The notes under the pieces are model-generated. The model saw only the letters and a list, made by a program, of their open reading frames with translations, had not been told where the DNA came from and searched no databases. 64,000 nt of DNA from contig DUBN01000078.1 of the NCBI GenBank assembly GCA_012960315.1, forward strand, positions 1-64,000. The letters run 5' to 3'. How positions within the stretch are numbered: the stretch's first letter is position 1; each line of letters starts with the position of its first letter. This DNA is from Acidimicrobiia bacterium. GTDB taxonomy: Bacteria; Actinomycetota; Acidimicrobiia; Acidimicrobiales; Poriferisodalaceae. The translations under genes and the position numbers were made by a program. Shown here piece after piece: positions 60,929-64,000 of the stretch.

Positions 60929-62233
60929 TCAGATGGTGTGAGCTTCGAACGGTGGTTGTGAGTCCAACGCTCGCATTGAATCAGGCAGTTCTGTTCGAGC
61001 TCGTCGGTGAAATTCCCGGTCGACGTCGAGGGTATGCGGATAAGCCGGTTCGCAGGCTCGGAAGAGAGGCACATGGAGTGCTCTGGCGTCGGGAGGACCG
61101 GGGCGGTCATACTGCACCAACACTTCATCGACCGCTTGTCCGTTGTCGATGACACGATACGGGCGCACGACCCCACCTCGAGTCGCTTTTCCTTCGGACG
61201 ATTTAGCCACAGGCACGACCGGCTCATAGGTTCCCGACCGCCGAGCGATACCGACGAGCTTGTAGACCATTCCTGCGGTGGCATGGCCCGATCCCACGAC
61301 AAGTTGGGTTCCGACTCCGTAACCGTCGATTGGGTGGCCGGCTAGTTCAGCAATTCGGTACTCGTCGAGGTCGCCCGATACAACAATGCGCGTCGACTCT
61401 GCCCCGTTTGCATCAAGTTTTCTTCGGGCGCGAAGCGATTCCACGGCTAAGTCACCTGAGTCAATACGAATCGCTCCGGGGACTCCCCCTAGCCTTTTGG
61501 CTGCCGCGAGAGCCCGATCAATGCCGGTTTCGATTTCATAGGTGTCAACCAGAAGCGTCGTTTCGAGTCCGTGTGCTTTAATTTGTGCTTCAAAAGCAGA
61601 CTCTTCATCATCGTGCGCCAACGTAAACGCATGGGCAGAAGTTCCGGCGGTGGGGAGGTTGAAGCGGATACCCGCTTCCATATTTGAGGTGGCGTCGAAG
61701 CCTACGAGCCAAGCCGCCCTTGCTGCTGCTACTGCTGCCTCTTCGTGGGTTCGTCTGCCGCCCATCTCAATTAGATGGCGTCCTCCGGCGACGTCATGCA
61801 TCCGTGCAGCGGCCGATGCAACGGCGCAGTCGTGGTTGAGCACGGACAACACAAGCGTCTCGAGGAGAAGGCCGGCACCAAAAGAGCAGTCGACTCTGAG
61901 CACAGGGCTTCCCGGCACATAGAAATCACCTTCGCGATAGCTCCATACTTCGCCTTCAAACTGGAAGGCATGCAGATATTCAAGGAGTTCATCAGTGAAG
62001 CGCCCCAACCTTGCTAAGTAATCGATTTGAGTTGTGGAAAATTGGAAACGAGCGAGCAGTTCTGTCAGGCGTCCAGGTCCGGCCACTACTCCGTACCCTC
62101 GCCCCTGAGGCAGTCGCCGCGCGAAGACTTCAAACGTCGCCCTCCGTGAGGCAACCCCCGAGCGGAGCGCGGCGTCAAGCATGGTGACCTCGTAAAGGTC
62201 CGTCATTAAGGCAGTGCCCATACCCGCAAGCAT
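60929..62233 (-). CDS. pncB: Nicotinate phosphoribosyltransferase
   Basis: A 434-residue NAPRTase of the NAD salvage route (nicotinate plus PRPP gives NaMN). Visible are LMTDLYEVTMLDAALRSG, FEVFARRLPQGRGYGVVAG, the conserved EMGGRRTHEEAAVAAARAAW region, SNMEAGIRFNLPTAGTSAHAF and RIDSGDLAVESLRARRKL. PRPP would come from prs at 16313. ATG at 62233 is used; the Met four codons on (62221) is an alternative. Confidence 0.95.
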   Translation of the reverse strand: MLAGMGTALMTDLYEVTMLDAALRSGVASRRATFEVFARRLPQGRGYGVVAGPGRLTELLARFQFSTTQIDYLARLGRFTDELLEYLHAFQFEGEVWSYREGDFYVPGSPVLRVDCSFGAGLLLETLVLSVLNHDCAVASAAARMHDVAGGRHLIEMGGRRTHEEAAVAAARAAWLVGFDATSNMEAGIRFNLPTAGTSAHAFTLAHDDEESAFEAQIKAHGLETTLLVDTYEIETGIDRALAAAKRLGGVPGAIRIDSGDLAVESLRARRKLDANGAESTRIVVSGDLDEYRIAELAGHPIDGYGVGTQLVVGSGHATAGMVYKLVGIARRSGTYEPVVPVAKSSEGKATRGGVVRPYRVIDNGQAVDEVLVQYDRPGPPDARALHVPLFRACEPAYPHTLDVDREFHRRARTELPDSMRALDSQPPFEAHTI

Positions 62234-62365
62234 GGTTCATGAACTGGGTTAAGGGAAAGGCCAATTATCGGTCGCCGTTGTTTCGAGCAACTTGTTCGTT
62301 ACTTGTCGTGGCGCACGATGCAAAAATAAGCGACGGTAGCGGTCTCTAGAGGCCACACTCCTGTT

Positions 62366-63535
62366 ATGGCTCTCAAGACCTCAAGTCGAACTGATATCGC
62401 ACCGTTTTATGTGATGGAGGTGATGCGCGCTGCAGCGGCACGCGAAATGGCCGGCAGCGAGGTACTGCATCTTGAGGTGGGTCAGCCTTCGACCCCGGCG
62501 CCTGAAGGGGCACGCGAGCGCGCGATCGCGGCCATCGAGAATGAAATTCTCGGTTACACCTCAGCGCTTGGCATGGACGCGCTTCGAGAGCGTTTAAGCC
62601 TCCATTATCAAGACTGGTACGGCGTCAAGATAGGAGCCGAGCGGATAGCGATCACCATGGGAGCGAGCGGCGCGTTTACATTGGCGTTTTTGGCATGTTT
62701 CGAGGCTGGTGACCGCGTCGCTGTTCCATCTCCTGGGTATCCGTGTTACCGCAACACCCTTAAAGCGTTAGGCGTTGAAGCCGTTGAAGTGCCGGTCGGG
62801 TACGACACTAGATTTCAACCTTCGCCATCAATACTTGATGATGTTGGACCTATCGACGGGGTGGTTGTCGCGAGTCCATCTAACCCGACCGGGACCATGC
62901 TCCTTCCTAGCGAACTGACGGAACTGATTCGTTGGTGCAAGGAGCGAGACGTCCGTTTCATTTCCGACGAGATTTATCATGGCATCACGTATGGGACTTC
63001 AGCTCCAACTGCCGCTGCGGAGTGGGAAGAAGCTGTCGTTGTGAATAGCTTCTCAAAGTACTTTTCGATGACCGGATGGCGACTTGGGTGGTTGGTTCTT
63101 CCCAGCGATCTGGTTTCTCCCGTCGAACGCCTGGCACAAAATGCGTTCATCGCCGCGGCGTCAGTGTCACAACATGCTGCGCTTGGTGCATTCGAGAGTC
63201 ATAGCGAACTGGAAGGCAACGTCGAGCGCTACGGCGTTAATCGAACCATTCTCCTCGAAGGTCTCCCCAAGGCAGGCATTAGTCAATTAGCACCTGCCGA
63301 TGGAGCGTTTTACATCTGGGCGCAGGTAGATCACTTGTGCGACGACAGCCAGAACTTGGCGCAGGAGTGGCTAGAGGATCTCGGGATTGCAGTCACTCCA
63401 GGCATCGATTTTGATCCCACCGAGGGACACCGATTCATTCGCTTCTCGTTTGCTGGTTCAACCCGTGAGGTTGAGGAAACCGTACACAAGTTGACCAATT
63501 GGGCTTCCGAACCTTCGGCTCGAAGAAAGCGCTGA
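62366..63535 (+). CDS. Class I/II pyridoxal-phosphate aminotransferase
   Basis: A 389-residue fold-type I aminotransferase. LEVGQPSTPAPEGARERA, YTSALGMDALRE, ITMGASGAFTLAF, SPGYPCYRNTLKALG, the PLP-Asp SDEIYHGITYG and the PLP-lysine NSFSKYFSMTGWRLGWLV are typical, as is the C-terminal substrate Arg in RFIRFSFAGS. It transfers an amino group to a 2-oxo acid; the substrate is not deducible. It converges on the zinc-ribbon gene with an 8-nt gap. Confidence 0.93.
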   Translation: MALKTSSRTDIAPFYVMEVMRAAAAREMAGSEVLHLEVGQPSTPAPEGARERAIAAIENEILGYTSALGMDALRERLSLHYQDWYGVKIGAERIAITMGASGAFTLAFLACFEAGDRVAVPSPGYPCYRNTLKALGVEAVEVPVGYDTRFQPSPSILDDVGPIDGVVVASPSNPTGTMLLPSELTELIRWCKERDVRFISDEIYHGITYGTSAPTAAAEWEEAVVVNSFSKYFSMTGWRLGWLVLPSDLVSPVERLAQNAFIAAASVSQHAALGAFESHSELEGNVERYGVNRTILLEGLPKAGISQLAPADGAFYIWAQVDHLCDDSQNLAQEWLEDLGIAVTPGIDFDPTEGHRFIRFSFAGSTREVEETVHKLTNWASEPSARRKR

Positions 63536-63543
63536 GACCAGGG

Positions 63544-63789
63544 TTACTCTTTGGTCGCGACCTGATTTGGTGTGACATTCATTTTTGGTTCGTATTTTGT
63601 TGCCCCGACCTCGCGAGGTTCGCCACCAAGATGCGCTTTGAGTTCTTCACGGCACCGGGCGCAAGGTCCATAGAACCGCTCATTGACCGATTCGGAACAT
63701 CGAGGGCAATTGAATTCGAGTGGATCTCCGGTTGTGGGCACCATCGCATCCTGCCAGCCCAAATGCTCTAATTGGGGAATGAGGCCCAA
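63544..63789 (-). CDS. Small zinc-ribbon protein (unknown)
   Basis: An 81-residue protein with two Cys pairs, FNCPRCSESVNERFYGPCARCREEL (CPRC and CARC), a clear zinc-ribbon arrangement in the middle. The N-terminus LEHLGWQDAMVPTTGDPLE and the polar C-terminus give no further hint. The first possible start is a TTG at 63789, immediately adjacent to the divergent ATG of the next gene; an ATG at 63744 keeps the whole ribbon and is the conservative choice. Function unknown. Confidence 0.7.
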   Translation of the reverse strand: MGLIPQLEHLGWQDAMVPTTGDPLEFNCPRCSESVNERFYGPCARCREELKAHLGGEPREVGATKYEPKMNVTPNQVATKE

Positions 63790-64000
63790 ATGAGGCGAGA
63801 ACTTTTAACGGAAATTTGTTTGGGTCAACCTGACGCGGTTGAGGATTTTCCATTCGGCGATCATGTCTCAGTGTTCAAAGTCGGAGGAAAAATGTTTGCG
63901 TTGATTCCCACGACTTTGGATCAACTTTCCCTCACTCTCAAATGTGACCCTGACAAAGCGGAGTCTTTGCGACAGCAATATTCATCCGTTCGAGCAAGCA
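63790..64000 (+). CDS. MmcQ/YjbR family DNA-binding-like protein (partial)
   Basis: The first 70 codons are in the window; the gene runs off the right edge. Translation gives MRRELLTEICLGQPDAVEDF then PFGDHVSVFKVGGKMFALI, the start of the MmcQ/YjbR (CyaY-like fold) family with its CLxxPxAxExFPFG pattern. Function of the family is poorly known. GAGG lies 5 nt before the ATG, inside the frame of the opposite-strand zinc-ribbon gene. Confidence 0.85.
   Translation, partial: MRRELLTEICLGQPDAVEDFPFGDHVSVFKVGGKMFALIPTTLDQLSLTLKCDPDKAESLRQQYSSVRAS

Overview
The window reads as a chromosomal segment of a free-living member of the Actinomycetota, most likely an Acidimicrobiia-type lineage. Supporting signs are the two tiny actinobacterial ribosomal proteins bS22 and bL37, a resuscitation-promoting factor, an FmdB-type zinc-ribbon gene and a SepX-like gene next to moeA. 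The block glmU-prs-rplY-pth-mfd-mazG-eno-ftsB and the block metG-tatD-rpf-rsmA-ispE are typical of the phylum. Split XdhC proteins beside cox genes also fit. GTG and TTG starts are frequent, and 4-nt stop/start overlaps are common. I see no insertion sequence, prophage, integrase, CRISPR array or rRNA. Class-level placement is inference; no phylogeny was run.

Layout. (1) 1-7556: a molybdenum hydroxylase locus of CO-dehydrogenase type, with a MobA-like nucleotidyltransferase (partial), an acyl-CoA dehydrogenase, two XdhC/CoxI-type maturation proteins, CoxE- and CoxD-like factors, an SDR, the FAD (CoxM) and 2Fe-2S (CoxS) subunits and a divergent TetR regulator. The Mo-binding large subunit is not in the window. 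(2) 7573-25664: housekeeping, nearly all on the minus strand. It holds cell division (ftsB), enolase, mazG, a SurA-like lipoprotein, mfd, pth, bL25, prs, a truncated glmU, tRNA-Gln, bS22 (plus strand), ispE, rsmA, rpf, tatD, metG, rsmI and ychF. (3) 25769-30413: a 2-methylacyl-CoA racemase, bL37 and an MBOAT plus two SGNH proteins that look like a cell-surface acylation cassette. (4) 30480-37407: a phosphohexomutase, an adenosine-kinase-type PfkB kinase, an M1 aminopeptidase, and CtaG and Sco cytochrome oxidase assembly factors. (5) 37449-43208: tRNA-Ala, a SepX/GlpR-like membrane protein, moaC, moaA, moeA, fmdB, uppP and a PHP phosphoesterase. (6) 43214-49772: tldE-tldD, then a plus-strand set of LPG-flippase-like protein, Aur1-like PAP2 protein and dxs. 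(7) 49893-54354: a thiolase and a cysteine-less HMG-CoA-synthase/OB-fold partner, nfuA and an AcuI-like reductase. (8) 54373-64000: elaA, a small membrane protein, an ABC-F ATPase, a DUF4333-like lipoprotein, an acyl-CoA mutase large subunit, thiD, an NAD-kinase-like protein, pncB, an aminotransferase, a zinc-ribbon protein and a partial YjbR protein.

How the genes fit together. moaA, moaC and moeA could supply molybdopterin for the cox-type hydroxylase at the left end. The racemase, thiolase/OB-fold pair, acyl-CoA dehydrogenase, AcuI-like reductase and B12 mutase point to catabolism of branched or short acyl-CoAs. dxs, ispE, uppP, the flippase-like protein and the PAP2 protein serve isoprenoid and envelope lipid metabolism.

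No complete new defence or mobile system was found. The most interesting points are the HMG-CoA-synthase/OB-fold protein that has lost its catalytic and zinc cysteines, the two palindromes in front of its thiolase partner, the mutase with Gln at the methylmalonyl-binding Arg position, the GlmU without an acetyltransferase site, the cox locus without its large subunit, and the recurrent TAnnnT boxes directly in front of start codons. No gene-free stretch exceeds 300 bases.
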